Source: Phycisphaerales bacterium
Lineage (GTDB): Bacteria > Planctomycetota > Phycisphaerae > Phycisphaerales > SM1A02
DNA: 9,899 bases
Direction: 5' to 3'
Assembly (NCBI GenBank): GCA_007135295.1
Contig: SLJD01000377.1
Coordinates: 1-9,899, forward strand
The notes under the pieces: model-generated
Told to the model about the DNA's origin: nothing
Seen by the model: only the letters and a program-made list of their open reading frames with translations
Database searches by the model: none
Made by a program: the position numbers and the translations under genes
Shown here: in pieces, positions 1 to 7,243 of the stretch
Layout of the letters: each line of letters opens with the position of its first letter
How positions within the stretch are numbered: the first letter of the stretch is position 1

Positions 1-2190
1 CTACGTCTGACTGAACATCATCTCCGAGTAACCGGGCAGCGGCCAGAGGTCATCGGACACTTCCTGTTCGATCGTATCGGCCACCCGGCGGGCGGCATCC
101 ATCGCAGGGATCACCTTGTCCCGAATGTGCCGGGCCAACGCTTCGGGCGACCGGTTGTTGCGGGAAGCAACATTCTTCAGATTGGCAATGGCCGACTGCA
201 GTTCCTCAATGTGCCTGACGTGCTGACGCAGTTGCTCGACCGTTCCCGGACATTCAATACCTGCGGCCTGCGATGCCGTCGCGGCTTCCGCAAGTTCGGC
301 CTGGAAACGCAGCGCCGCCGGCAGCACATAGCTGCGGAGCATGTCGATCATGGTCTCCGACTCGATCGACATGACCGTGATGTACTGATCGAACAGCACC
401 TCGACGCGGGCACGCAGTTCGCGGTTGTTCAGCACGCCGTACTTGTTGAACAGCCCCAGCGCCTTCTTTGACTTGAGACATGGTAGGGCGTCGGCGGTGG
501 TCCGCAGGCACGGCAGGCCGCGCTCTTCCGCTTCCTGATGCCATTCCTCGGAGTAGTTGTCACCATCAAAGACAACACGGCGATGCTTCTTGACCGCGTC
601 CTTGAGCACGGATTTGACGGCCGTTTCGAGCTTGCGTGGCGTGGGGTTCTTGCCGGCGCGTTTCTCGAGTTCTGTGGCGATGTCATCGAGCGACTCTGCG
701 ATGATCGTGTTGAGCACGGTGTTCGGCCACGCCACAGGCGTGCTGGAGCCGACGGCCCGGAACTCGAACTTGTTGCCCGTGAACGCGAACGGGCTGGTCC
801 GGTTCCGGTCGCCGCTGTGTCGCGGGATCTGCGGAAGGATGTGCGCACCAAGATCGATCGTCCCGCCTCGCTTGGTTTTCTGCGGACCGCCTTCCTCGAT
901 CTGGTCGAGGATGTCGCTGAGCATCGCACCGAGGTAGATCGAGATAATCGGCGGGGGGGCTTCGTTCGAGCCGAGCCGGTGATCGTTTCCCGCGTTGGTG
1001 ATCGCCCCGCGAAGCAGGTCGGCGTGCTTGTCGATTGCCCGTATGACCCCGACCAGAAACACGAGGAACTGCATGTTCGTATGCGTCTGATCGCGCGGGT
1101 CGAGCAGGTTCACGCCGGTGTCGGTGGTCAGCGACCAGTTGTTGTGCTTGCCGGATCCGTTGACGCCGGCGAACGGCTTCTCATGCAACAGGCAAACGAA
1201 CCCGTGATGCCGGGCCGTCTGTCGCAGCACATGCATGAGGATCATCTGGTGATCGACAGCGACGTTCGTGCCCTCGAAGTACGGAGCGACCTCGTACTGG
1301 CCCGGCGCCACCTCGTTGTGCCGCGTGCAGACCGGAACACCGAGTTCGTACAGCCGGCGCTCTGCTTCGGTCATGAACGCGAGCACCCGTTCGGGTATTG
1401 CTCCGAAGTAATGGTCGTCGAGCTGATGGTCTTTGGGCGACGGGGCTCCGAACAGCGTTCTGCCGCACAGTTGCAGATCGGGGCGCTGTTCGTAGAGCTT
1501 CTTGTCGATCAGGAAATATTCCTGCTCGCAGCCGAGCGTCGTGGTGACCTGCGTGACGCCCTTGTCGGTGCCAAAGATGCGAAGGATACGCATCGCCTGC
1601 TCACCGACCGCCTGAATCGAACGGAGCAGGGGGGTCTTCTTGTCCAGCGCCTCGCCGGTCCATGACACGAACACCGTGGGGATGCAGAGGGTGGCGGTGT
1701 CCGGCGTGGTGAGAATGAACGCGGGGCTCGTCGCGTCCCACGCGGTGTAGCCCCGCGCTTCGTATGTGTCGCGGATTCCACCGGACGGAAACGAGCTGGC
1801 GTCCGGCTCACCGCGGATGAGCTGAGCGCCGGAGAACTTCTCGATCGCTCCGCCATTGCCGTCCGGAGCGAGAAAAGCGTCGTGTTTCTCCGCGGTCTGG
1901 CCGGTCAGGGGCTGGAACCAGTGCGTGTAGTGGGTCGCGCCGTGTTCGATCGCCCACTCCTTCATCGCCGAGGCGACGATGTTCGCCACCGACGCATCGA
2001 GCGGCTGGCCCTGATGCATCGTCTGCTGGAGTTGCTTGTAGACGTCTTCCGGCAGGCGCTTGAGCATCACATCGCCGGAGAACGTCAACGCACCGAACAG
2101 GCGTGAGCCGGACGGCACTCTGTCAAGGTGCTTTTTGTCGTGCGAACGGGTTCGAAAGCCGGGGTAGTCTTCCAGTCGATGACTGGTCAT
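1..2190 (-). CDS. glnN: glutamine synthetase type III (GlnN)
   Basis: This cytoplasmic enzyme makes glutamine from glutamate, ammonia and ATP, the main route of ammonium assimilation. The protein is about 729 residues, which fits the long GSIII family and not the ~470-residue GSI. Visible family blocks, numbered from the chosen start, are THWFQPLTG near 89, the FPSGGIRDTYEARGY region near 134, CEQEYF near 221, HNEVAPGQYEVAP near 291, the ATP/glutamate-site block VNGSGKHNNWS near 343, NDHRLGSNEAPP near 402 and the arginine-bearing DRNRTSPFAFTGNKFEFR near 461. A longer start exists two codons upstream at 2196, but the SD AAAGAGG abuts that ATG directly, whereas it lies 6 nt before the ATG at 2190, so 2190 is preferred. 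The stop codon occupies positions 1-3, so the gene is complete. It lies downstream of trpA on the same strand with about 210 nt between, suggesting its own promoter. Function is confident; the start is inferred. Confidence 0.96.
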   Translation of the reverse strand: MTSHRLEDYPGFRTRSHDKKHLDRVPSGSRLFGALTFSGDVMLKRLPEDVYKQLQQTMHQGQPLDASVANIVASAMKEWAIEHGATHYTHWFQPLTGQTAEKHDAFLAPDGNGGAIEKFSGAQLIRGEPDASSFPSGGIRDTYEARGYTAWDATSPAFILTTPDTATLCIPTVFVSWTGEALDKKTPLLRSIQAVGEQAMRILRIFGTDKGVTQVTTTLGCEQEYFLIDKKLYEQRPDLQLCGRTLFGAPSPKDHQLDDHYFGAIPERVLAFMTEAERRLYELGVPVCTRHNEVAPGQYEVAPYFEGTNVAVDHQMILMHVLRQTARHHGFVCLLHEKPFAGVNGSGKHNNWSLTTDTGVNLLDPRDQTHTNMQFLVFLVGVIRAIDKHADLLRGAITNAGNDHRLGSNEAPPPIISIYLGAMLSDILDQIEEGGPQKTKRGGTIDLGAHILPQIPRHSGDRNRTSPFAFTGNKFEFRAVGSSTPVAWPNTVLNTIIAESLDDIATELEKRAGKNPTPRKLETAVKSVLKDAVKKHRRVVFDGDNYSEEWHQEAEERGLPCLRTTADALPCLKSKKALGLFNKYGVLNNRELRARVEVLFDQYITVMSIESETMIDMLRSYVLPAALRFQAELAEAATASQAAGIECPGTVEQLRQHVRHIEELQSAIANLKNVASRNNRSPEALARHIRDKVIPAMDAARRVADTIEQEVSDDLWPLPGYSEMMFSQT

Positions 2191-2196
2191 GGACAT

Positions 2197-2203
2197 CCTC
2201 TTT
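2197..2203 (-). promoter_or_regulatory. Shine-Dalgarno of glnN
   Basis: The minus strand reads AAAGAGG here. It ends 6 nt before the ATG at 2190 and touches the ATG at 2196, so it favours the downstream start codon. Confidence 0.6.
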
Positions 2204-2280
2204 AGGATCGGGGCAAGGCGGGGAGCATGAAGAAACGATCAACCACGTGAAAGTATGTGGATTTCAGGGATCATCATCAA

Positions 2281-2362
2281 CCGGGCTTAACAGAAAAAGG
2301 ACGATCGCCTCAAGGCGTGGGGCTGGAGTCCCCGGCACCCCCTACGCACTGTTCAAGCCCGG
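2281..2362 (-). repeat. 82-nt imperfect inverted repeat with internal hairpins
   Basis: CCGGGCTTAACAG at 2281-2293 is complementary to CTGTTCAAGCCCGG at 2349-2362, giving 13 base pairs with one bulged base (C2354). The enclosed 55 nt hold two smaller hairpins: CGCC-TCAA-GGCG at 2306-2317 and GGGG-N7-CCCC at 2319-2333. The RNA of either strand could therefore fold into a closed three-way structure. It lies between the trpA stop (2400) and the glnN start (2190), co-directional with both on the minus strand, so it could act in the trpA 3' end or the glnN 5' leader. On the minus strand a TTTTT run (2294-2298) follows the inner hairpin by about 7 nt, only a weak terminator. It may instead be a copy of a dispersed palindromic repeat. 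Which one cannot be told from a single copy. Confidence 0.5.
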
Positions 2363-2399
2363 CCATTTCAGAATACCGGAATGTGGACAGCCTGTCACC

Positions 2400-3218
2400 T
2401 CATGTCGATTGTGCCGGCTCGGGGCTCCCTCCGCGAAGTCCGGACGCCAGTTCGCGGGTCATTCGCTCGGCCTCGGCCACTGGATCGTCCGCTTCGCCGA
2501 TCCGTCGGACCAGTGCTGAGCCGACGATCGCGGCATCGGCCGACTCCGTCGCGGCATGAACATGCTGCCGCGTGGAGATGCCGAACCCGACGGCCAGCGG
2601 CAGGTCCGTCTCCGCCCGGATCGTATCAAGTCGCCCGGCAACGTCGGGAGCGATGTTCTGTTCACCGGTCACCCCCGCCCGGGCGAGGACGTACACGAAT
2701 CCCCGGCATTGGCTGACGATCTTCCGCAGCCGCTCAGGTGACGTAGTCGGCGCCACCAGCAGGGCCAGAGCGAGACCGTGCTCGTCAACCAGTCGCACGA
2801 GTTCGTCGCTGTCCTCAACATCCAGGTCCGGGACGATCAGCCCGTCAAGGCCGCTCCGCGCCGCTTCGGCGACGAATGACGCGGCTCCCATGCGGTTGAC
2901 GATTGAGACGCTCACCATCGCCAGGAGACCGAGGTCGGTCTGGGGGCGAACGGTCCGAACGGTTTCAAAGACATCCGCCGGCGTTGTTCCAAGCTGCAAC
3001 GCTTCGTGCATTGACGCCGCGATCACTGGGCCGTCGGCGATCGGGTCCGAGAACGGAAAGCCGATCTCGACAGCGGACGCTCCGCCCCGTTCAACGGCGC
3101 CGATCAAGGGTGCAAGATGGCTCAACGTCGGGTAGCCGGCCGTCAGGAAAGGCATGAGCGCCGCTCGGTCGTCCTGCCGCAGTCGATTAAACATGGATTG
3201 AATTCGCCGAGTCTTCAT
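2400..3218 (-). CDS. trpA: tryptophan synthase alpha subunit
   Basis: TrpA cleaves indole-3-glycerol phosphate to indole and glyceraldehyde 3-phosphate and channels the indole to TrpB, the last step of tryptophan synthesis in the cytoplasm. The 272-residue length matches the family (about 268 in E. coli). The TIM-barrel signature AVEIGFPFSDPIADGP carries the catalytic Glu (residue 51) and Asp (residue 62). VYVLARAGVTGEQ and the phosphate-binding GFGISTRQHV block are also clear. The frame extends to a TTG at 3227, but ATG at 3218 gives the usual distance from the N-terminus to the MPFLTAGYP strand. A further ATG at 3194 would remove the first helix. There is no strong SD before any of them. 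No trpB or other trp gene is in the window, so the pathway genes are either dispersed or lie elsewhere. The adjacent divergent gene is an unrelated flagellin. Confidence 0.96.
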   Translation of the reverse strand: MKTRRIQSMFNRLRQDDRAALMPFLTAGYPTLSHLAPLIGAVERGGASAVEIGFPFSDPIADGPVIAASMHEALQLGTTPADVFETVRTVRPQTDLGLLAMVSVSIVNRMGAASFVAEAARSGLDGLIVPDLDVEDSDELVRLVDEHGLALALLVAPTTSPERLRKIVSQCRGFVYVLARAGVTGEQNIAPDVAGRLDTIRAETDLPLAVGFGISTRQHVHAATESADAAIVGSALVRRIGEADDPVAEAERMTRELASGLRGGSPEPAQST

Positions 3219-3458
3219 AAGCCACAATCGTACCGGGCCTCGGCCGGCGGTGCCGGTTTTGCGGTCGTACAGCCGCGTTCAGGACCGGATAACCGAGCTG
3301 ACCCTGTCAAAGCCGTGAAATTCTTCGGTCGGCGCAGGCCAGGGGCTGAATGAAAAACCAACCAATCTCAGCTCGGGCGTATGTTGTATTGGAAGATTGA
3401 AGATCGGATGGTTCAGCGGCCGTGTCGCTGCGGACGTCCTGCAACAGGGAAGGACGCC

Positions 3459-4301
3459 ATGAGTGGAATCAACTTTGACGCCAACAGCATGCTGGCCCGC
3501 CGGGTCCTCGGCAGTCAGCAGCAATCGCTCCATCGGGTGGGCGAGCAGCTTGCCACCGGCCTGCGAATCAATCGCGGCTCGGACGATCCGGCGGGGCTGA
3601 TTGGTTCGGAGAACCTGCGGGCCACGCTCAAGGCCATCGAAGGCGAGTTGAAAACCCTGCAGCGCACCGGGCATGTCGCCCGGACGGCCGAAATTGCGCT
3701 CGGATCCATGTCCGATCAACTCGCCGAAGCCGAGGCGCTGGCCGTCGCTAACGCGAACAGCGCCGGCATGTCTGATGCCGAGCGACAGGCCAACCAGATG
3801 CAGATCGACAGCATCATGCACGCCATGGATCGTACGGCCTCGACAGCCCGGTTCAACGGCCAGAATCTGTTCGACGGTTCGATGAAGCTCGAAGCCGACG
3901 GCCAGTCCGTTGAGATCGATGCCATTTCGACCGACCGTCTTGGGTCGCTGGAATCCAATGGCAAAGAGACGTCCCTGTCCGACGTGACCAGCGGTAATGC
4001 GTTGAACACTGTCGACGGCGACCTCGGTGAAGCGCAGGCGACCATCCGCGCGGCCCGCGATGAGATCAACGGACTTCGCGGCCGGCTTGGGGGGCTGCAG
4101 AAATATGGCGTCGAATCGCGTATCGCTGGACTTCAAGTGACGATGGAAAACGCCGCTTCGGCCGAATCAAGCATCCGCGACACGGATTTTGCCAAGGCCA
4201 CGGCGGAGCAGTCACGGCTTCAGATTCTCGAAGCATCGAGCATTCACGCCGTGAACATGACCAATGCCAGCGCGTCCAACGTGCTCGACCTGCTTGGATG
4301 A
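3459..4301 (+). CDS. fliC: flagellin (short form)
   Basis: This is the structural subunit of the flagellar filament, exported through the flagellar type III apparatus; no Sec signal is present, as expected. The protein has 280 residues. The N-terminal D0/D1 helices cover about 1-140, with QLATGLRINRGSDDPAGL at 31-47 and TARFNGQNLFDGS at 129-141, both close to the flagellin pattern. The C-terminal D1/D0 helices cover about 190-280 and contain SSIRDTDFAKATAEQSRLQIL and the terminal NVLDLLG. The middle is only about 50 residues, so the exposed D2/D3 domains of enteric flagellins are essentially absent. The frame is open back to 3381, but the flagellin fold begins at GINFDANS and an SD (AGGGAAGG) lies 5 nt before the ATG at 3459, so that start is chosen. 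FlgL (hook-filament junction) shares the same ends but is less likely given the C-terminus. No other flagellar gene is present, and no convincing sigma-28 promoter was found upstream. Confidence 0.88.
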   Translation: MSGINFDANSMLARRVLGSQQQSLHRVGEQLATGLRINRGSDDPAGLIGSENLRATLKAIEGELKTLQRTGHVARTAEIALGSMSDQLAEAEALAVANANSAGMSDAERQANQMQIDSIMHAMDRTASTARFNGQNLFDGSMKLEADGQSVEIDAISTDRLGSLESNGKETSLSDVTSGNALNTVDGDLGEAQATIRAARDEINGLRGRLGGLQKYGVESRIAGLQVTMENAASAESSIRDTDFAKATAEQSRLQILEASSIHAVNMTNASASNVLDLLG

Positions 4302-4325
4302 CGCACAAGCAGAAGGGCGAGGCAG

Positions 4326-4347
4326 GCCGACCGATACGTCGATCGGC
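4326..4347. terminator. possible bidirectional hairpin between convergent genes
   Basis: GCCGA-C-CGA, loop TACG, TCG-A-TCGGC forms 5 + 3 base pairs separated by a C-A mismatch. It lies in the 51 nt between the flagellin stop and the nrdR stop, where a shared terminator is expected. Neither strand has a U-tract after it, so it may be only an RNA 3'-end stabiliser. Confidence 0.35.
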
Positions 4348-4352
4348 AGATG

Positions 4353-4895
4353 TCAGTTGGCTTCTTCCGCGGCAGGCACTTCCTCCTGTCCTTCGCTGCT
4401 GCGGTCCTGAAAGAGCGGCTGCTGGTTCGGCAGGTCCTTGGTCCGGTCGCGCAGGTGATTAAGTTCATCCGCCAGGTCGCCAAGCGTCTTGAACTCGTAG
4501 TACTCACTGGCATAGCGGATGTAAGCGATCTCATCGATCGCGCGGAGTTTGGCCGCGACGAGTTCGCCGACCTCATGGCTCGGCACTTCGCGTTCGTATT
4601 CGCGGTGCAACTCGTCTTCGACCTCGCGAACAAGCCGGAGTTTCGCTTCCTCGGGGATAGGCCGCTTGCCGCACGCTGACTGCACGCCGCGGAGAATGGA
4701 CTGCGAGTCGAATTGGACCCGGCTGCCGTCTTTCTTGATGACCATCAGCCGGGCAGTCTTCTCGACGCGTTCGTAGGTCGTGAAACGCTTGCCGCACATG
4801 AGGCACTGCCGGCGGCGCCGTACGACGGAGCCGGCCTCGGCAGAGCGGCTGTCAATAACCTTGTCATTGTCTTCGTTGCAGTACGGGCAGATCAC
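4353..4895 (-). CDS. nrdR: transcriptional repressor NrdR
   Basis: NrdR is a cytoplasmic zinc-ribbon/ATP-cone regulator that senses ATP/dATP and represses ribonucleotide reductase genes by binding NrdR boxes. With the GTG start at 4895 the protein has 180 residues. The zinc ribbon uses C3, C6, C31 and C34 (CPYC and CLMC) around the DSR and VRRRRQC segments, followed by the KRFTTYERVE linker. The ATP-cone runs from about 46 to 136, with VIKKDGSRVQFD and the IRYASEYYEFKTLGDL end. About 30 extra acidic, Gln/Glu-rich residues form a tail not found in the ~150-residue E. coli protein. The frame is open to another GTG at 5024 that overlaps the upstream stop (GTGA). The start at 4895 is preferred because the family begins directly at the CPYC motif and GGAG lies 7 nt before it. 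It follows the transglutaminase-like gene on the same strand and may share its transcript. Confidence 0.93.
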   Translation of the reverse strand: MICPYCNEDNDKVIDSRSAEAGSVVRRRRQCLMCGKRFTTYERVEKTARLMVIKKDGSRVQFDSQSILRGVQSACGKRPIPEEAKLRLVREVEDELHREYEREVPSHEVGELVAAKLRAIDEIAYIRYASEYYEFKTLGDLADELNHLRDRTKDLPNQQPLFQDRSSEGQEEVPAAEEAN

Positions 4896-4902
4896 GCAGT
4901 GG

Positions 4903-4906
4903 CTCC
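4903..4906 (-). promoter_or_regulatory. Shine-Dalgarno of nrdR deciding a GTG start
   Basis: The minus strand reads GGAG, then 7 nt, then GTG at 4895. This supports the internal GTG over the GTG at 5024. Confidence 0.55.
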
Positions 4907-5020
4907 GGCGGGGGGCGTCCCGGATTGAGACCCGGCCCCAGATCTGGTCGCCCGACCCCGTCGGGCTCCTATGGATCGTATCTTCGGCCCGGACTTGTTC
5001 AGCGTCAAACGAGCCGTTGA

Positions 5021-6931
5021 TCACTGGCTGACGACGGCTCGCGATTGCAGCAATTGACGAATTTCAGCGGCTTGAGCGCGATGTCCGGCGTTCTCCAGTC
5101 GCCGGACGAAGGCCGTGCCGACGCGGTACCAGTTGCTTTGCCTCATGTATCGCCGCGCTCTCGGGTCGGGGGTCTCCATCGCGGACCATGCCTCTTGGTA
5201 CATCGGCAGAATGTCCCGTTCCCGGCCGAGCCGCTCGAGTTGTCGGGCTGCCAACTGCAAGGCCCGGACCGCGTGCGGCCCGCCGTTGATGTAGTTCTCC
5301 ACCACGTAGTAATAACACTCGCCGGCACGCCGATGCTCGCCATTCCGCCGCCACATATGGCCCTGCTTCAGACGGAGCTCCGCTGCGAGGTCGATTCGGC
5401 GCCTGTAGCGTTCGTAGGCCTGATTCCACAGGCGATTCTGCCGGTCCAGGTCGTTTGTGGACTCGATCATCGGCCGAAGCATGTCAACCTGAAAGTCGAA
5501 ATATCGATCGCCGCACAGTCGATAGATAACGCCAGCCCATTCTCGCTTCTGTGCAAACGAGAGGTCGTCGGCTTCGGCGGCGTCGCGAAGCAACTGCCAC
5601 GCGCCGAGATCCGCCGGCGAGGTGCGCAGCGCGGCCTCAATCAGCGTCAACTGATGCGCGATGTCGGGCGACTCGATCTGCGGCTCCGGCAGCAAATCGA
5701 GCTCCGGTGTCGGTGGGTCGAAATCAAGCTCATCTGACGTGCCGAAATCCCGGAGCCGTGCCGCCGCTTCCCGCAGGGCGGCCGCCTGCTGCCGTTCACG
5801 GGGCGTGGTAGCGACCGCCCCTTCGCCGAGCATGCCCAGCAGACTGTCCTCGATGCGGCTCCGCGACTGGGGATTGAGCAGCACGCCCCGGACGTTCTGG
5901 TACGCCTCGTACCGGCCCACGTCAAAATTCCACCATGCGTGGCGGCCGTCGGACTCAAGAAACCCGACCCATGCGTGACTTGTATCCCGTCCGCGTCCGG
6001 AGACATAAGCCGTCGGGACGCCGATTGCCTTCCCGACGTTCATCGCGAAGTACGCCTGATCGGCGCAGACCCCGCCGTACTCAAGCACGTTGGGCAGGGT
6101 CAGACCGAACCGCGTGACAGCTTTCTCCTGATCGCGATCCCAATGGTCATAGTCGTAATCGATATCGAAGAATCGCTCGCCTACGCGCTGATCACCCCGA
6201 TACCGCCGGAGGGCCCATTCGAGTTCTCCGATATGCCCGGTGACGTCGACCACGTACAGCAGAAGCTCCGCCGGAACGTCGCGCAGCCCGAAGAGCATGT
6301 GTTGTTCGTTGCTGGCGAAGTAATGGAAGATCGCCGCCGGCTCCGGGGCGCTGACGCGATTCTCGTTGACGCGGCGTGTGAACGGTCGATCATGCACCAC
6401 GCAGATTGCAGCCGTCAGCGAAGCGAACCGTTCGAGCGGCTGATCGCCGAATGTCTCCCTCAGGTCATTCAACAGCCCGTAGACGTCCGCCGGATCCTGG
6501 ACCGCCGTGTCGACGAGGAACGGCAGGGTGTAGGCGAGCTTGGGGCTGCTGCGGAAGAACTGCACGAGTTCCAGGCCGACATCGTCGTCACCGACGCCCA
6601 GTTGCCAGATCAGCCGGTGGTGCATGGCCACATCACGAAAAAGATCTCGCTGATCGAGCGATGCGTAGGCGATCACCTGGTCGAGCAGTTCGTCGATGGC
6701 CCCGGTCGCCCGCTCGAAGTCGCCGGTCTCTTCAAGATCGTCAACGATCAGCGTCAACTGCTGGCGGGCGTACGAGTTGAACGCTTCGTGTGGATCCTCG
6801 TCGGCCCGAACGGCGGCGGCCGGTCCTCCGGCCGCGGTGGGCACAAGTTGGGACTCCCAGCCGATTCCGAGAAACGAAACGGTGAGCACGGTCAGCAGGA
6901 TCAGATGGATCTGTCGTGAACAATCGAACAT
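5021..6931 (-). CDS. exported transglutaminase-like protein with helical C-terminus
   Basis: This is a 636-residue protein of unknown substrate. The N-terminus has a short start and a hydrophobic stretch at about 8-24, followed by an Ala/Gly-rich segment ending in VRA at 41-43, a plausible signal-peptidase site. It is therefore probably exported or membrane-anchored. The middle carries the transglutaminase-like (papain-fold) core: GGVCADQAYFAM with Cys289, TSHAWVGF with His319 and WWNFDVGRY with Asp337, a full Cys-His-Asp triad. The acid-rich N-terminal region (44-280) and the C-terminal region (400-630) are predicted helical by eye. The latter has TPR-like repeats of Ala, Leu and aromatic residues such as GECYYYVVENY and ALQLAARQLERLG. 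GGGAG lies 9 nt before the ATG. The fold is known for proteases, peptidoglycan-related enzymes and cross-linkers, so the reaction cannot be assigned. It ends 125 nt before the preferred nrdR start. Confidence 0.82.
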   Translation of the reverse strand: MFDCSRQIHLILLTVLTVSFLGIGWESQLVPTAAGGPAAAVRADEDPHEAFNSYARQQLTLIVDDLEETGDFERATGAIDELLDQVIAYASLDQRDLFRDVAMHHRLIWQLGVGDDDVGLELVQFFRSSPKLAYTLPFLVDTAVQDPADVYGLLNDLRETFGDQPLERFASLTAAICVVHDRPFTRRVNENRVSAPEPAAIFHYFASNEQHMLFGLRDVPAELLLYVVDVTGHIGELEWALRRYRGDQRVGERFFDIDYDYDHWDRDQEKAVTRFGLTLPNVLEYGGVCADQAYFAMNVGKAIGVPTAYVSGRGRDTSHAWVGFLESDGRHAWWNFDVGRYEAYQNVRGVLLNPQSRSRIEDSLLGMLGEGAVATTPRERQQAAALREAAARLRDFGTSDELDFDPPTPELDLLPEPQIESPDIAHQLTLIEAALRTSPADLGAWQLLRDAAEADDLSFAQKREWAGVIYRLCGDRYFDFQVDMLRPMIESTNDLDRQNRLWNQAYERYRRRIDLAAELRLKQGHMWRRNGEHRRAGECYYYVVENYINGGPHAVRALQLAARQLERLGRERDILPMYQEAWSAMETPDPRARRYMRQSNWYRVGTAFVRRLENAGHRAQAAEIRQLLQSRAVVSQ

Positions 6932-6939
6932 GCAGCGCG

Positions 6940-6975
6940 ACTCCCAGTTTCAGTCCCGGTTTGAATCCCGGATCC
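6940..6975 (+). repeat. three tandem 12-nt imperfect repeats
   Basis: ACTCCCAGTTTC, AGTCCCGGTTTG and AATCCCGGATCC follow one another with period 12. They lie just upstream of the transglutaminase-like gene start at 6931, and the first unit contains that gene's SD on the minus strand. They could be a small operator or 5'-leader repeat, or chance similarity; three degenerate copies are weak evidence. Confidence 0.3.
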
Positions 6976-7147
6976 GACGGCGGGCTCCGAGATTCGGCCC
7001 CATCCGAATTGCGTTGGCGCGGGGCCGTCCGTGGGATTTAGACTACCAATCCGGTCCGTCCATTGCGAGTTTTTCCCGGCGGTCTGGGGTGGCGCGTGGC
7101 CGGACGGGATTCCCGGCGGAGGATCAGGCCTTCAGCCGCTTCGGGCG

Positions 7148-7175
7148 TTGACCGATGACATTTTCGAGGTATCCT
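7148..7175 (+). promoter_or_regulatory. candidate sigma-70-type promoter of the thrS leader
   Basis: TTGACC (7148-7153, 5 of 6 matches to TTGACA) is followed after 16 nt by TATCCT (7170-7175, 4 of 6 to TATAAT). The predicted transcript would begin around 7181-7184, at or just before the ATG of the Thr-rich leader. The rest of the 472-nt gap upstream (6976-7147) shows no other clear element. Confidence 0.45.
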
Positions 7176-7183
7176 TGAACGCG

Positions 7184-7243
7184 ATGATCATTCAGACCGC
7201 CACCAGCACAACGACGACCACGCGCCGCCTTTCGCAGGCGTGA
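7184..7243 (+). CDS. Thr-rich leader peptide of the thrS attenuator
   Basis: The 19-codon ORF reads MIIQTATSTTTTTRRLSQA and ends in TGA at 7241-7243. Seven of 19 residues are Thr, with five consecutive at codons 9-13, using ACC, ACA and ACG. Two Ile codons follow the start. The design parallels the E. coli thr operon leader peptide, which is likewise a run of Thr with Ile. It sits immediately before an intrinsic terminator and thrS, so its likely role is to sense Thr-tRNA supply by ribosome stalling, not to make a functional peptide. GAGGT at 7166-7170 is 13 nt from the ATG, rather far for an SD, and it overlaps the candidate promoter. An in-frame TTG at 7175 is an alternative start. The same frame is open from 7031, but nothing upstream looks like a protein. 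Confidence 0.75.
   Translation: MIIQTATSTTTTTRRLSQA

Noticed and set aside
538..1665. A 375-codon plus-strand open frame opposite glnN
   Set aside because: It lies wholly antisense to a clear GSIII gene; the sequence is Arg/Val-rich with no recognisable domain, the usual shadow of high-GC third positions.
3244..3260. CCGGC-GGT-GCCGG followed by TTTT as a plus-strand terminator
   Set aside because: Only a 5-bp stem with a 3-nt loop and four T, and no plus-strand gene upstream for it to terminate.
3305..3310. Perfect TTGACA on the minus strand upstream of trpA
   Set aside because: No acceptable -10 element at 15-19 nt; the nearest TTATCC is only 12 nt away, so a promoter is not supported.
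3381..3458. 26-codon N-terminal extension of flagellin
   Set aside because: Cys/Arg-rich sequence unlike flagellin N-termini; the internal ATG at 3459 has a strong SD and begins the conserved fold.
3279..4136. A 285-codon minus-strand frame opposite flagellin
   Set aside because: Antisense to a well-supported flagellin, no domain, no SD; codon-phase shadow.
5939..6919. A 326-codon plus-strand frame opposite the transglutaminase-like gene
   Set aside because: Antisense to a gene with a complete catalytic triad and signal sequence; no recognisable protein features.
7155..7178. A 7-codon ORF (MTFSRYP) just before the Thr leader
   Set aside because: No SD, no codon bias of interest, and it overlaps the candidate promoter; chance.
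7031..7183. Upstream extension of the Thr-rich leader ORF to a GTG at 7031
   Set aside because: The extra 51 codons resemble no protein and cross the candidate promoter; the Thr run and its ATG explain the feature without them.
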